The notes beneath the pieces were generated by a model. It did no database searches. It was not told the DNA's origin and saw only the letters and a program-made list of their open reading frames with translations. From positions 1,488,001 through 1,552,000 of the forward strand of contig NZ_WOTN01000003.1 of NCBI RefSeq assembly GCF_010993745.1: 64,000 nucleotides of DNA, read 5' to 3'. Within the stretch, counting starts at the first letter, position 1; the number at the start of each line of letters is the position of its first letter. The translations under genes were made by a program, and so were the position numbers. Source of the stretch: Fodinicola acaciae (GTDB lineage: Bacteria > Actinomycetota > Actinomycetes > Mycobacteriales > HKI-0501). This document shows positions 53,400-62,940 of the stretch, piece after piece.

Positions 53400-53500
53400 A
53401 CCGCGGACGATGTTTTCGGTGTCCGCGGCGTCAAAAAACGCGTGCTGAGCAGGTGCGCTGGCAGTGACCGTCGGGGGCCAGGACCATGCGGCGCCGGAAG
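53400..53500 (+). promoter_or_regulatory. Cobalamin-riboswitch-like leader, degenerate or variant
   Basis: The leader starts with TTCGGTGTCCGCGGC (53415 on), like the usual start of actinobacterial B12 riboswitches. It ends with GGCAGTGACC and GGGGGCCAGGACC (53473-53485), like the CACTG/GAAGCCAGGAC end. The central GGGAACCCGGTG...AATCC core is missing or much altered. The downstream gene type is often B12-controlled, which supports the idea. Confidence 0.35.
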
Positions 53501-53537
53501 GCCGGCACCGCGCGTCACGAGTGCCCGAGGAGTGCTC

Positions 53538-55259
53538 ATGAGCGGCCGTCGGCGCCGCCGGACCCTGCGTGGTGCGGCCGTGCTCCTGGCGCTGTGCGCG
53601 TTCCTCGGCACGAGCGCCGGTCCGGCGGTGGCCGATCCGAGCGCGGAGCCGTCGGTGGCCGCGTGGTCGTCCGGTCCGTGTGCCGGCGACACCGGCGTGA
53701 CGGTGGTCGCCGACTTCACGCCGTTCCGGTCCGGCCGGCGGTTCGGTGACACGCCGGTGGTGCGCCGCTGCGACCACGGCACGCCGGCCACCGCGATGCG
53801 GGCGCTCGCTGACGTTGGTCTCGACGTGACGCGCGGCACGGACGGCTATCTGTGCCGGATCACCGGCCTGCCGAAGGTGGCCGACGACGCCTGCACGGGC
53901 GCGAGCGGCGGCCGGCCCGGCTGGGCCCTGTCGGTGCCCAACGCCGACCGTACGGTGTGGACCTATCCGGCGGAGACCGCCGATCGCTATCACCCGGCGG
54001 CCGGTGGCGTGGTGGCCTTCTCGTACGGCACCGGCACGACCAACCAGCCGTCGGTCAGCGTCGCCGGCGCGGCACAGCCGGCGTCCGCGCCGGCCGCGAT
54101 GGACCCGCCGACGCCGTCCGGCACTCCCGGCGGACCGAGCTCGCAGAGCGCGCCAGCGCCGGCATCCGCCGCGCGCGCCGCCACCTTCCTGGCCGACGAC
54201 CTGCGCCGCGGCGGCCACACGTTCCCGGCGGCACCGGCCGGGCTGGTCGCCGACGCGATCCTTGCCCTGCACGCGGCCGGCGTCGCGCCGGACGAGGCGA
54301 AGGCCGCGACGGCACGGCTGCGTACGCAGACCGCCGCCGATCCGCAGCTGACCGCGAAGCTTCTGCTGATCGCCGTCGCCCAGGGCATCGACCCGCGACA
54401 CTGGTCGGCGAGCGGCCGGCTCGCCGACCTGGTCAGGGCGGTGGCCGCCGGCGTCGACCGCACCGGCCGATACGGACCCGACACCGCGTCGCAGGCGTAC
54501 GGCGTCGTCGCGCTGAGCAGGGCCGGAGCGGCTGCCCTGGCGGTCGCGTACCTGCTGCGTCAGCAGTGTCCCGACGGCGGCTTCCGCGCCACCGCTCAAG
54601 GCAGCTGCGCGTCGAGCGTCGACGGCACGGCGATCGCCACGTGGTCGTTGGCGGTGGTCGGCGGCCAGGACGCGGCCGTGCAACGCGCGGCGAGCTGGCT
54701 GACCAGCCACCGCGACTCCACCGGCGGCTTCGGCGTCGCCGGCAGCACCGGCCTGGCGGCGCGTGCGCTGGCGGCGGCCGGCGCGACACCACCGGGCGCG
54801 TACGCCGGCTGGCTGGGATCGCTGCAGGTGCCGGCCGCCCTGCCGACCGTCCTGCGGGGCGCCATCGCCGCCTCGCCGGCCGACTTCGCCGCTGTGAAGA
54901 CCGGTCTCGACGCGTACGCGAAGTCGCCGGCCGGCCTGGCGCGGCTGCGCCAGACCACCGCGCTGGCGGTGCTCGGCCTGGCCGCTCCGTCAGCGCGACA
55001 CGCTGGCGGCGCGGCGGCACCGGCCGCCGGTTCTGGAGGGCGCGCGGGCGCCAGCCGGCCACACGACGCGGCCGGCCCGCCGGCACGGCCGATGACCTCG
55101 TTGCCGGAGACCGGTCCGGCGGTCGTACCGATGCTGGCCATCGGCGTGCTGCTCGTGCTGCTCGGCGTGGCCTGCACGCTCAGTCCTGGTCCGGATCCAT
55201 CCAGCGAGCTGGTCGCCTGGATCCAACGGCGAGCCCAGCGCTCGGCCAACACTTCCTGA
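53538..55259 (+). CDS. DUF4430 / terpenoid-cyclase-repeat protein with LPETG sorting signal
   Basis: ATG 53538 behind CGAGGAG; 573 residues. A signal peptide (GAAVLLALCAFLGTSAGPAV) is followed by a DUF4430-like domain (DGYLCRITGLPKVADDACTG, WALSVPNADRTVWTY), a Pro/Ala linker and ~300 residues of alpha-helical repeats (QQCPDGGFRA, DSTGGFGVAG, GIATWSLAVV-like), as in transcobalamin/prenyltransferase folds. The end carries LPETG, a TM segment (VVPMLAIGVLLVLLGVACTL) and a basic tail, so sortase should attach it to the wall. A surface cobalamin-binding role is plausible by analogy only. Confidence 0.72.
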   Translation: MSGRRRRRTLRGAAVLLALCAFLGTSAGPAVADPSAEPSVAAWSSGPCAGDTGVTVVADFTPFRSGRRFGDTPVVRRCDHGTPATAMRALADVGLDVTRGTDGYLCRITGLPKVADDACTGASGGRPGWALSVPNADRTVWTYPAETADRYHPAAGGVVAFSYGTGTTNQPSVSVAGAAQPASAPAAMDPPTPSGTPGGPSSQSAPAPASAARAATFLADDLRRGGHTFPAAPAGLVADAILALHAAGVAPDEAKAATARLRTQTAADPQLTAKLLLIAVAQGIDPRHWSASGRLADLVRAVAAGVDRTGRYGPDTASQAYGVVALSRAGAAALAVAYLLRQQCPDGGFRATAQGSCASSVDGTAIATWSLAVVGGQDAAVQRAASWLTSHRDSTGGFGVAGSTGLAARALAAAGATPPGAYAGWLGSLQVPAALPTVLRGAIAASPADFAAVKTGLDAYAKSPAGLARLRQTTALAVLGLAAPSARHAGGAAAPAAGSGGRAGASRPHDAAGPPARPMTSLPETGPAVVPMLAIGVLLVLLGVACTLSPGPDPSSELVAWIQRRAQRSANTS

Positions 55260-55316
55260 TCAACGGCATACTCCAGGTGGAGGCGGCCGGCCCTGACCGG
55301 CCGCTACCGTGACCAA

Positions 55317-57695
55317 GTGCTCAAAGAGGATCTACATCGGGGGCTCAGCTCCGCCGAGGTCGCGCAACGGATAGCCGACGGCCGCACGAACGACGTGCCG
55401 ACCAGAGCCAGCCGCAGCGTCTGGGACATCGTACGCGGCAACGTCTTCACCAGGATCAACGCGATCTTCGGCGTACTTTTCCTGCTGATCGCCTCCACCG
55501 GCTTTTTCATCGACGGCGTCTTCGGCCTGCTGATCATCGCCAACAGCGTGATCGGCATGATCCAGGAGCTGCGCGCCAAGCGGACGCTCGACCGGCTCAC
55601 CATCGTGGGCCAGGCCAAGCCACGCGTACGCCGCGAGGGCGTCAGCACGGAGGTGGCGCCCAACCAGGTGGTCGCCGACGACGTGATCGAGATGGCGGCC
55701 GGCGACCAGATCGTGGTGGACGGCGAGGTGCTCGGCGCCGAGGCCCTGGAGGTCGACGAGTCGCTGCTGACCGGTGAGTCCGACCCGGTCGTGAAGCGCG
55801 CCGGCGACCAGGTGATGTCCGGCAGCTTCGTGGTCGCCGGCGGCGGCACCTACCGGGCCACCAAGGTCGGCAAGGAGGCGTACGCGGCCAGGCTCGCCGA
55901 GGAGGCCAGCAAGTTCACCCTGGTCAACTCCGAGCTGCGCAACGGCATCAACCGGATCCTGCGCTTCATCACGTATCTGCTGATCCCGGCCGGTGCGCTG
56001 TCGATCTACAACCAGCTCTTCTCCGGTCAGCAGCAGTGGCGCGAGGCCGTACGCGGCATGGTCGCGGCGCTCGTGCCGATGGTGCCCGAAGGCCTGATCC
56101 TGATGACCGCCATCGCCTTCGCGGTCGGCGTGATCCGGCTCGGCCAGCGGCAGTGCCTGGTCAACGAGCTGCCGGCGATCGAGGGGCTGGCCAGGGTCGA
56201 CACGGTGTGCGCGGACAAGACCGGCACGCTGACCGAGAACGCGTTGCGGCTGACCGAGGTGCTACCGGTCGGCAACGGCGAGCCGGCCGAGCGGGCACTG
56301 GCCGCGCTGGCCGCCGCCGACTCCCGGCCCAACGCGAGCCTGGCCGCGATCGCGCAGGCCTACCCGGAGGCGCCTGGCTGGCCGGTCGAGGCGGTGGCGG
56401 CCTTTTCGTCGGCGCGGAAGTGGAGCGGCGCGAGCTTCGGCGAGCACGGCAACTGGGTCCTCGGCGCCCCGGACGTGTTGCTGCCGGCGGACAGCGGCGA
56501 ACGTGCCGAGGCCGAGCGGATCGGCTCGCGGGGTTTGCGCGTACTGCTGCTGGCGAAGGCCGCACAGAAGGTGGACGTCGCCGGCGCTCCCGGGGTCGTC
56601 ACGCCGGTCGCGCTGGTGGTGCTGGAGCAGAAGGTGCGGCCGGACGCCAAGGACACGCTCGACTACTTCGGCGAGCAGAACGTCACGGTCAAGGTGATCT
56701 CCGGCGACAACGCGCTGTCGGTCGGCGCCGTGGCCACCGCGCTGGACCTGCCACACGCGGACCGGCCGGTCGACGCGCGTACGCTCCCCGAGGAGCCGGA
56801 GCAGCTGGCCGAGTCGGTGGAGAACGGCACGGTCTTCGGCCGCGTGACGCCGGCGCAGAAGCGGTCGATGGTCAAGGCGCTGCAGTCCAAGGGCCACACG
56901 GTCGCGATGACCGGTGACGGCGTCAACGACGTACTGGCGCTCAAGGACGCCGACATCGGCGTGGCGATGGGGGCCGGCAGCCCGGCGACCCGGTCGGTCG
57001 CGCAGATCGTGTTGCTGGACAACAAGTTCGCGACGCTGCCGCATGTCGTCGGCGAGGGGCGGCGGGTGATCGGCAACATCGAGCGGGTCTCCAACCTGTT
57101 TCTCACCAAGACCGTCTATTCGGTGCTGCTGGCGCTGCTGGTCGGCATCCCGGGCCTGATCGGCCTGGACGCTCTGCCGTACCCGTTCCTGCCCCGGCAC
57201 GTGACGCTGACCGGCTGGTTCACCATCGGCCTGCCGGCGTTCGTACTGTCGCTGGCGCCGAACAACGAGCGCGCACAACGCGGTTTCGTCGGCCGGGTCA
57301 TGCGGATGGCGATCCCCGCCGGCCTGGTCATCGCGGTCGCCTGTTTCGTGTCGTACGTGCTGGTCTACGACGGTCGCGGCGCCAGCCAGACCAACGTGGT
57401 GCAGGCCAGCACGACCGCGCTGATGACGCTGATCGCGATCGCGCTGTGGGTCCTGATCATCGTGGCGCGGCCGTACGTCTGGTGGAAGGTCGCGCTGATC
57501 GCCACGATGGTGGTGCTGTCGGCGGTGATGTTCGTCCTGCCGCTGAGCCAGAAGGTCTTCCAGCTCGACCCGAGCAACGGGTCGTACACGTTGACCGCCT
57601 GTGTGTGTGCGGTGGTCGGCATCGTGCTCATCGAGGCGTTCTGGTGGATCGACGGCTGGCTGCGCAAGGAAAAGCGCCGCCTCTTCGCCGCCTAG
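55317..57695 (+). CDS. ctpE: Cation-transporting P-type ATPase, CtpE-like
   Basis: GTG 55317; 792 residues. The P-ATPase signature set is complete: TGES in [15 protein letters not shown] in [11 protein letters not shown], the phosphorylation site DKTGTLT, and the hinge [22 protein letters not shown] pairs lie at both ends, with six C-terminal segments. PEGL instead of PE-CPC or similar heavy-metal motifs, together with the overall sequence, resembles CtpE of Mycobacterium, described as a calcium transporter. The ion here is inferred. A strong hairpin follows directly at the stop codon. Confidence 0.87.
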   Translation: MLKEDLHRGLSSAEVAQRIADGRTNDVPTRASRSVWDIVRGNVFTRINAIFGVLFLLIASTGFFIDGVFGLLIIANSVIGMIQELRAKRTLDRLTIVGQAKPRVRREGVSTEVAPNQVVADDVIEMAAGDQIVVDGEVLGAEALEVDESLLTGESDPVVKRAGDQVMSGSFVVAGGGTYRATKVGKEAYAARLAEEASKFTLVNSELRNGINRILRFITYLLIPAGALSIYNQLFSGQQQWREAVRGMVAALVPMVPEGLILMTAIAFAVGVIRLGQRQCLVNELPAIEGLARVDTVCADKTGTLTENALRLTEVLPVGNGEPAERALAALAAADSRPNASLAAIAQAYPEAPGWPVEAVAAFSSARKWSGASFGEHGNWVLGAPDVLLPADSGERAEAERIGSRGLRVLLLAKAAQKVDVAGAPGVVTPVALVVLEQKVRPDAKDTLDYFGEQNVTVKVISGDNALSVGAVATALDLPHADRPVDARTLPEEPEQLAESVENGTVFGRVTPAQKRSMVKALQSKGHTVAMTGDGVNDVLALKDADIGVAMGAGSPATRSVAQIVLLDNKFATLPHVVGEGRRVIGNIERVSNLFLTKTVYSVLLALLVGIPGLIGLDALPYPFLPRHVTLTGWFTIGLPAFVLSLAPNNERAQRGFVGRVMRMAIPAGLVIAVACFVSYVLVYDGRGASQTNVVQASTTALMTLIAIALWVLIIVARPYVWWKVALIATMVVLSAVMFVLPLSQKVFQLDPSNGSYTLTACVCAVVGIVLIEAFWWIDGWLRKEKRRLFAA

Positions 57696-57728
57696 CGACG
57701 ACGCAATCGGAATCCGATTGCGTCGTCG
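57696..57728 (+). terminator. Hairpin terminator after ctpE
   Basis: CGACGACGCAATCGG pairs perfectly with CCGATTGCGTCGTCG across a 3-base loop, starting one base after the stop. There is no T-run. Confidence 0.7.
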
Positions 57729-57917
57729 GATGCCGGCTGACCTGCGGCGATGCGGCCACCGGTGACACTCGGACAGCCGATCTGGCGCCCGAATGCGACT
57801 TTGTCGACCGGTTTTCCCGCCGGATCGGTCAACAAGGTTTCCAATTGGATGCGCCGGCCGGTCACACACGGCGGGGGCCACGCGGAAACCGTCGCTCGCG
57901 GGTGTGAGACTGGTGCG
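57729..57917 (+). promoter_or_regulatory. Intergenic region upstream of the lipoprotein gene
   Basis: No gene is seen between the terminator and GTG 57918. A frame open across it (from 57750) continues into the lipoprotein but lacks a ribosome site. The promoter for the lipoprotein/CopD-CtaG pair should be here. Confidence 0.35.
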
Positions 57918-58181
57918 GTGGTCAAGCGTGTGCTAGGAGCTGTCGTCGTCGGCGGGTTGCTGCTCGCCGGGTTGTTGAGCGGTTGCGGGCTGGCGCCGGA
58001 GCCGCGGCCGAGTGGCAGTCCGCACAGCACGGCGATCCCGACCGTGCCGCCGAGCTCGCAGATCCCCGGCGGCCAGGCGTGGTGGCCGTACGTCGTCTTC
58101 GGTGTGATCGTGCTGGTGTTGATCCTCATCGGCGTGGCACTGGCGACCGCGCCGAAGCGCCCGAAGCCGCCACGGCCATGA
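57918..58181 (+). CDS. Small lipoprotein with C-terminal TM segment
   Basis: GTG 57918 (GTG 57903 possible); 87 residues. The signal RVLGAVVVGGLLLAGLLSGC ends in a lipobox (L-L-S-G-C), so Cys should be lipidated. A short Pro/Ser stretch leads to a hydrophobic segment (WPYVVFGVIVLVLILIGVAL) and a basic end. It overlaps the CopD-CtaG gene in ATGA, so it is probably a small partner in copper delivery to cytochrome oxidase; this is inferred from position. Confidence 0.65.
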   Translation: MVKRVLGAVVVGGLLLAGLLSGCGLAPEPRPSGSPHSTAIPTVPPSSQIPGGQAWWPYVVFGVIVLVLILIGVALATAPKRPKPPRP

Positions 58182-60241
58182 GCACTCCGGCGCGCACCGA
58201 CAGCCCCGTCCACGTGCCGACGGTGCTGGCCGCGGCGCTGTTGGCCGCGGTCGCCGTCGCCGCGATCGCACTGTGGACCGGCGGCGCGGTGACCAACCAG
58301 GTCCCCGGCCTGCCGGATCCGGGACCGCTCACCATCTGGGCCCTGCCGCTGTCGACGGTGCTCGGCCAGCTGGCGGCCGCGACCACGGTCGGCGGCCTCG
58401 CGGTCGCCGCCTTCGCCATTCCGACGCAGCACGCCGACAACGGCCGCCGCGTGTCCGCGCACGGCTATCTGATGCTGCGTACGGCTTCGGTCGCCGCGAT
58501 CGTCTGGGCTCTGGCGACCGCCGCGCAGCTGTGCTTCACGCTGTCCGACCTGCTCGGCCAGCCGGTCACCCAGGCGCTCAACCGCACGTCGCTGGTCAGC
58601 TTCGTCAGTACGGTCGAGGTCGGCCAGACGCTCACGGTCATGATGGTGGCCGCGCTGCTGATCGCCACGGCCTCACGCATCGTGTTGTCGGCGACCGGCG
58701 CCGCGGTGCTCGCCGTGTTGTCGGTGGCCGCCGCCATGCCGCCGGTGTTCAGCGGCCACGCGGCATCGGCCGGCAACCACCAGATGGCCGTGTCGACGAT
58801 GATCCTGCACGTCGGCGGCGTACTCGTCTGGACAGGCGGCCTGATCGCGCTGCTGCTCTGCCGGCGGCTGCCGACCCCGGCGCTGTCCGCCGCCGCGCAC
58901 CGCTACTCCAAGGCCGCGCTGGCCGCGTTCGTCGTGGTCGGCCTGAGCGGCGTGGTCAACGCGACCGTACGCGTGCAGTCGTGGGGCGCCCTGTTCGGCA
59001 CCGGCTATGGCCGGATCGTCATCCTGAAGTTCCTGGCGCTGGTGTCACTCGGTGTTTTCGGCTGGTGGCACCGAAAACGTACGCTGCCCGCATTGGCCGA
59101 CGGTGCGCGCGGCGCGTTCGTACGGCTCGCCGCGGTGGAAGTGCTCGTCTTCGCCGCCACGGTCGGCCTGGCCGTCGCGCTGTCGCGTACGCCGCCGGCC
59201 GGCGTGCCGGAGGAGCTCGACCGCACCGGCGCGCTGCTCGGCTTTCCGATGCCGGGGCCGGCGACGCTGGAGAAGATGGTCTTCAACTGGCTGCCGGAGC
59301 CGCTGTTCATCGCCGTGTCGCTGGCCGCGATCGGTTTTTACCTGGCCGGCGTGTGGCGGCTGCGCAAGCGCGGCGACCGCTGGCCGGTGTCGCGTACGGC
59401 CTGCTGGGTCGCCGGCTGGCTGATCGTCATCGTCGTGACCTCGAGCGGTCTCGCGCGCTATGGCTACGTACTCTTCAGCATCCACATGATCCAGCACATG
59501 ACGCTGGCGATGCTGGCGCCGGCGATCATGGTGCTCGGTGGACCGATGACGCTGGCGCTGCGCGCGCTGCCGCCGTCGACGGACAAGGACCTGCGCGGCC
59601 CGCGCGAGTGGCTGCTGTGGGCCACCGGGACGCCGGTCGCCAAGCTGCTGACCAATCCGCTGGTGGCGCTGACCTTGTATGTGGCGTCGTTCTATGCCAT
59701 GTATTTCACCGGTCTGTACGAGCAGATGTTGCGCTCGCACGCGCTGCACCTGCTGATGTTCACGCATTTCCTGGCGGCCGGCTATCTGTTCTTCTGGATC
59801 CTGATCGGCGTCGACCCGGCGCCGCGGCCGCTGCCGTATCCGGTGCGCATCCCGCTGCTGTTCGTGTCGATGATCTTCCACGCGTTTTTCGGCCTGGCGC
59901 TGATGCAGACGGCCACGCTGTTGGCCGCCGGCTGGTACGAGTCGCTGGTGCGCACCTGGGGTGCGACGCCGCTGGCCGACCAGCAGGTCGGCGCCGGCAT
60001 CGCGTGGGCCTTCGGCGAGCTGCCGAGCCTGGTGATCGCGCTCGCGTTGCTCTACCAGTGGATCCGCTCCGACGAACGCGAGCAGCGCCGCCTCGACCGC
60101 GCCGCCGACCGAGCCGAGGCCCGCGCAGCCGCGCGCGGTGACGCCGAGCCGGCCGAGGACGACCAGGACGCTCTCGCCGCGTACAACCGCCGGTTGAAGG
60201 CGCTGGCCGAAGCCGACGACCGTACGCGCCAGCGCCATTAG
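58178..60241 (+). CDS. CopD-CtaG fusion, copper transport and cytochrome oxidase assembly
   Basis: ATG 58178, coupled to the lipoprotein; 687 residues. The N-terminal half has CopD features (QMAVSTMILHVGGVLVWTGG, YSKAALAAFVVVGLSGVVNA, GRIVILKFLALVSLGVFGWW). The C-terminal half is caa3-type CtaG (LFSIHMIQHMTLAMLAPAIM, VLGGPMTLALRALP, HLLMFTHFLAAGYLFFWILI, IFHAFFGLALM), with the conserved His residues. It is followed by a charged cytoplasmic tail. CtaG helps to load copper into the oxidase, and fusion to CopD is known in actinobacteria. Confidence 0.88.
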   Translation: MSTPARTDSPVHVPTVLAAALLAAVAVAAIALWTGGAVTNQVPGLPDPGPLTIWALPLSTVLGQLAAATTVGGLAVAAFAIPTQHADNGRRVSAHGYLMLRTASVAAIVWALATAAQLCFTLSDLLGQPVTQALNRTSLVSFVSTVEVGQTLTVMMVAALLIATASRIVLSATGAAVLAVLSVAAAMPPVFSGHAASAGNHQMAVSTMILHVGGVLVWTGGLIALLLCRRLPTPALSAAAHRYSKAALAAFVVVGLSGVVNATVRVQSWGALFGTGYGRIVILKFLALVSLGVFGWWHRKRTLPALADGARGAFVRLAAVEVLVFAATVGLAVALSRTPPAGVPEELDRTGALLGFPMPGPATLEKMVFNWLPEPLFIAVSLAAIGFYLAGVWRLRKRGDRWPVSRTACWVAGWLIVIVVTSSGLARYGYVLFSIHMIQHMTLAMLAPAIMVLGGPMTLALRALPPSTDKDLRGPREWLLWATGTPVAKLLTNPLVALTLYVASFYAMYFTGLYEQMLRSHALHLLMFTHFLAAGYLFFWILIGVDPAPRPLPYPVRIPLLFVSMIFHAFFGLALMQTATLLAAGWYESLVRTWGATPLADQQVGAGIAWAFGELPSLVIALALLYQWIRSDEREQRRLDRAADRAEARAAARGDAEPAEDDQDALAAYNRRLKALAEADDRTRQRH

Positions 60242-60265
60242 CGGTCCGGTACCGTTGTCAGGTCT

Positions 60266-60341
60266 GGCCTCGTAGCTCAGGGGATAGAGCACCGCTCTCC
60301 TAAAGCGGGTGTCGCGCGTTCGAATCGCGCCGGGGCCACCA
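60266..60341 (+). tRNA. tRNA-Arg (anticodon CCT)
   Basis: A complete cloverleaf: acceptor GGCCTCG / CGGGGCC, D arm with GCTCAGGGGATAGAGC, anticodon arm CCGCT-CTCCTAA-AGCGG (anticodon CCT, codon AGG), T arm GCGCG-TTCGAAT-CGCGC, and encoded CCA. It stands alone between the CopD-CtaG gene and a truncated kinase gene. Confidence 0.93.
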
Positions 60342-60417
60342 GCCAATGCGCCGCAGGGACTCCCTACGTGCGTGGTGAGACCTGCGTGCATGGCTGTCGG
60401 CGGTCGAGAATGCACGC

Positions 60418-60663
60418 ATGCGTGTCCTTGTGGTGACTGGGCCGCCAGCAGTCGGGAAGACGACCGTTGGCCGCATGGTCGCCGGCGGTCGTGAGCGATG
60501 TGCTTTCGTTGACGTCGATGACATCCGGCACCTGGTGGTCGCTGGACACGCAGCGCCATGGGCCGGCTCTGAGGGCCGGTCGCAGCAGCGGCTCGGCGTG
60601 TTGAACGGTTGTGCCTTGGCGCGCACCTTCGTACGCGAGGACCAACGAAGGGGGCGTCGATGA
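60418..60663 (+). pseudogene. Truncated P-loop nucleotide kinase-like gene
   Basis: The frame begins well, with MRVLVVTGPPAVGKTTVGRM (P-loop), then FVDVDDIRHLVVAGHAAPWA and RLGVLNGCALARTF, as in ~170-residue AAA_33/gluconate-kinase-like proteins. It then ends after 81 residues with an Arg-rich tail. The second half with the LID and base-binding parts is missing. The next gene begins at the stop codon. It looks like a remnant left by a deletion just behind a tRNA gene. Confidence 0.65.
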
Positions 60664-61049
60664 TCGGACGGATGCATCACGTCGTGATCGACTGTCCCGA
60701 TCCTTCGGTGTTGGCGGAGTTCTATTCGGCTTTGTTGGGGAAGCCTGTCACCTATCGCAGCGCCGACTGGGTCGTGGTCGCCGACAACGACACCACTTCG
60801 GGTCTGGCGTTCCAGCGAGCGCCAGGCCATCGGCCGCCGGTCTGGCCGGACAGTGCGTCGAGCCAGCAGTTTCATCTCGACATCATGGTCGACGACACGG
60901 AAACGGCCGGTGAGCGCGTGATCGCTCTCGGAGCCACCAGGCTCACCGGCACCGACGTTTACGCCGACCCGGCCGGACATCCGTTCTGCCTCATCCCGCG
61001 ACCTCACTGGGCTCCGGCCATCGAACGGCATCCGGGTCAGCCGGTGTGA
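60660..61049 (+). CDS. VOC (glyoxalase/bleomycin resistance) family protein
   Basis: ATG 60660 with AAGGGGG upstream; 129 residues. The fold is shown by MHHVVIDCPDPSVLAEFYSA with LLGKPVTY, WVVVADNDTTSGLAFQRAPG, FHLDIMVDDTETAGERVIAL, GA-x-RL and VYADPAGHPFCLIPRP. Such single-domain members with the D-P-A-G-H-P-F-C-L-I ending are common in actinobacteria and of mostly unknown substrate. Its 3' end overlaps that of the convergent LysR gene by 13 bases. Confidence 0.85.
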   Translation: MIGRMHHVVIDCPDPSVLAEFYSALLGKPVTYRSADWVVVADNDTTSGLAFQRAPGHRPPVWPDSASSQQFHLDIMVDDTETAGERVIALGATRLTGTDVYADPAGHPFCLIPRPHWAPAIERHPGQPV

Positions 61050-61945
61050 CGCGTTTGTACGTCGGCGGCGACGGCGAGCAGGGCGCCCAGGACGCGTTGC
61101 ACGGACAGCCGCTCGGCTTTGTCCGGCCGCATGATCGCCGACACGTGGCGCGTCGACGGAATGTCGGTGAGCGGCCGCAGCACCAGGCCGCAATCGGTCG
61201 GAGTGGTGAACCGCGGCAGGATGGCGAGTTGCCGGCCGCTGGCGACCAGTGACTCGATCAGCCGGTTGTCGCGCAGCCGCTGCGCGATCCGCAGCTCGGC
61301 GCTGGTCGCCTGCTCGATGGCCCGCAGGACGCTGTCGAACGGAAAGCCTTCCGGTACGCCGATCCACTCGGCGTCGACCACGTCCGCGGCGGTCAGCGCC
61401 GGCCGTACGGTCAGCGGATGGTCGGCGGCCATCGCCACGTCGAGGGGTTCGCGTGCCAGGGATACGACGGTGAGGCGCTCTGTGCCGGCCGGCCGCGGTC
61501 CGGCCAGGCTGTGCGCGATGACGATGTCGCTGTCGGCGGCCAGGCCGGCGAACTCGGCCTCGGCGATGTCGAAGTCGCTGAACCGCAGCGTGATCGCCGA
61601 GCCGGCCAGCTCGCGGATCGCGCCGGCGAACAGGAAGGTGGCCGCGCTCGGCAGCGCGGCGATCGTGACCGTGCCGGCGGGACCGCCGCGGAACGCGTCC
61701 CACTCGGCTTGTACGCGCTCGATCGCGGCGGCCACGCTCGCGCCGCCGTCGGCGAGCAGCCGGCCGGCCTCGGTGAGCCGCAGGCCGCGGCCGGACGGCT
61801 CGACCAGCCGCATGCCAAACTCGCGCTGCGCCGCCTTGAGCTGCTGAGACACCGCAGACGGCGTACGGAAGGTCGCCTGCGCGACGGCGGTGACGCTGCC
61901 GCGCTCGGCCAACTCGCGGAGCAGCTCGAGATGCCGCGTATCCAT
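61037..61945 (-). CDS. LysR-family transcriptional regulator
   Basis: ATG 61945; 302 residues. The winged HTH is at the N-terminus (DTRHLELLRELAERGSVTAV, AQATFRTPSAVSQQLKAAQR, EFGMRLVE), followed by the linker helix and the periplasmic-binding-like effector domain (IAALPSAATFLFAGAIRELA, VPEGFPFDSVLR). LysR proteins commonly control a divergent gene; here that is the EamA exporter 72 bp away. Effector unknown, an amino acid or related solute being likely. Confidence 0.9.
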   Translation of the reverse strand: MDTRHLELLRELAERGSVTAVAQATFRTPSAVSQQLKAAQREFGMRLVEPSGRGLRLTEAGRLLADGGASVAAAIERVQAEWDAFRGGPAGTVTIAALPSAATFLFAGAIRELAGSAITLRFSDFDIAEAEFAGLAADSDIVIAHSLAGPRPAGTERLTVVSLAREPLDVAMAADHPLTVRPALTAADVVDAEWIGVPEGFPFDSVLRAIEQATSAELRIAQRLRDNRLIESLVASGRQLAILPRFTTPTDCGLVLRPLTDIPSTRHVSAIMRPDKAERLSVQRVLGALLAVAADVQTRHTG

Positions 61946-62017
61946 GAAGCCAGACTACAGAGTGCCTGTCTCATTTATTGATTGTGCTTAACGTACGGCT
62001 CGGATGAACATAGCGGC
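61946..62017. promoter_or_regulatory. Divergent LysR/EamA promoter region
   Basis: These 72 bp contain TTTATTGATTGTGCTTAACG, an AT-rich stretch with LysR-like T-n-A spacing. It should hold both promoters and the LysR site. Confidence 0.45.
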
Positions 62018-62935
62018 ATGCCTATGCGCCACCGCCTCGTCGCTCTGTCCGTCGCCGTCATGTGGGGTTTGAACTTCATCGCGATCGACGCCTCGCTCCA
62101 GCAGTTTCCGCCGATGTTCCTGGTGGCACTGCGCTTTGCGTTGATCGCGATCCCGACGATCCTGTTCGTGCCCCGTCCGCGCGTACGGCCGCGTTGGCTC
62201 ATCGGCTATGGCGTCGGCTTCGGCGTCCTGCAGTTTCTCTTCCTCTACTGGGGAATGGCCGCCGGACTGCCGGCCGGCCTCGCGTCGCTGGTGCTGCAGG
62301 CATCCGCGCCGTTCACCGTCGTGCTCGGCGCGACGTTCCTGCGCGAACGCCTGAGCGGACGCCAGGTCGTCGGCATCCTGGTCGCGGTCGGCGGCCTGGC
62401 GGTGGTCGGCTGGCAGCGCGCCGAGCACGCCACCGTGCTGCCGTTCCTGCTGGCACTGGCCGCCGCGCTCGGCTGGGCGATCGGCAACATCTGCAACCGG
62501 CAGGCCGAGCCGGACAAGCCGTTCCACCTGACCATGTGGATGTCGGTCGTGCCTCCGCTGCCGATGCTCGGCGTCTCCCTGCTGGTCGAGGGACCGGCGC
62601 GGATCGGCACCTCGTTCGCCTCGCTGGCCAGCCCGGCCGGCATCGCGGCGGTCGCCGGGCTCGCGTACACGGTGGTGATCGGTACGGTGGTCGGCTCCGG
62701 CATCTGGACCTGGCTGATGACCCGCCATCCGGCCGGCGTCGTCGCGCCGTTCTCGATGTTGGTGCCGGTCGTGGGCATGAGCGCCGCGTGGGTCATCCTC
62801 GGCGAGAGCGTGACGATCCCGGAGCTGGCCGGCGCCGCTCTGGTCGTCGTCGGCGTGCTGCTCGGTTCACTGCGGCGCGGCGTGAGCCGTACGCTCGCGA
62901 GCAGCGAGGCCGCCGCCGAAGAAGTGCTGATCTGA
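62018..62935 (+). CDS. EamA/DMT-family exporter
   Basis: ATG 62018 (MPMRHRLVALSV); 305 residues with ten hydrophobic segments in two EamA repeats, for example LVALSVAVMWGLNFIAIDAS, LQASAPFTVVLGATFLRERL and FSMLVPVVGMSAAWVILGES. The LQASAPFTV and M-L-V-P-V-V-G-M signatures are typical. Members export amino acids or related metabolites. The divergent LysR gene is the likely regulator. It ends five bases before the TetR gene's stop, in convergent orientation. Confidence 0.88.
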   Translation: MPMRHRLVALSVAVMWGLNFIAIDASLQQFPPMFLVALRFALIAIPTILFVPRPRVRPRWLIGYGVGFGVLQFLFLYWGMAAGLPAGLASLVLQASAPFTVVLGATFLRERLSGRQVVGILVAVGGLAVVGWQRAEHATVLPFLLALAAALGWAIGNICNRQAEPDKPFHLTMWMSVVPPLPMLGVSLLVEGPARIGTSFASLASPAGIAAVAGLAYTVVIGTVVGSGIWTWLMTRHPAGVVAPFSMLVPVVGMSAAWVILGESVTIPELAGAALVVVGVLLGSLRRGVSRTLASSEAAAEEVLI

Positions 62936-62940
62936 GACTG

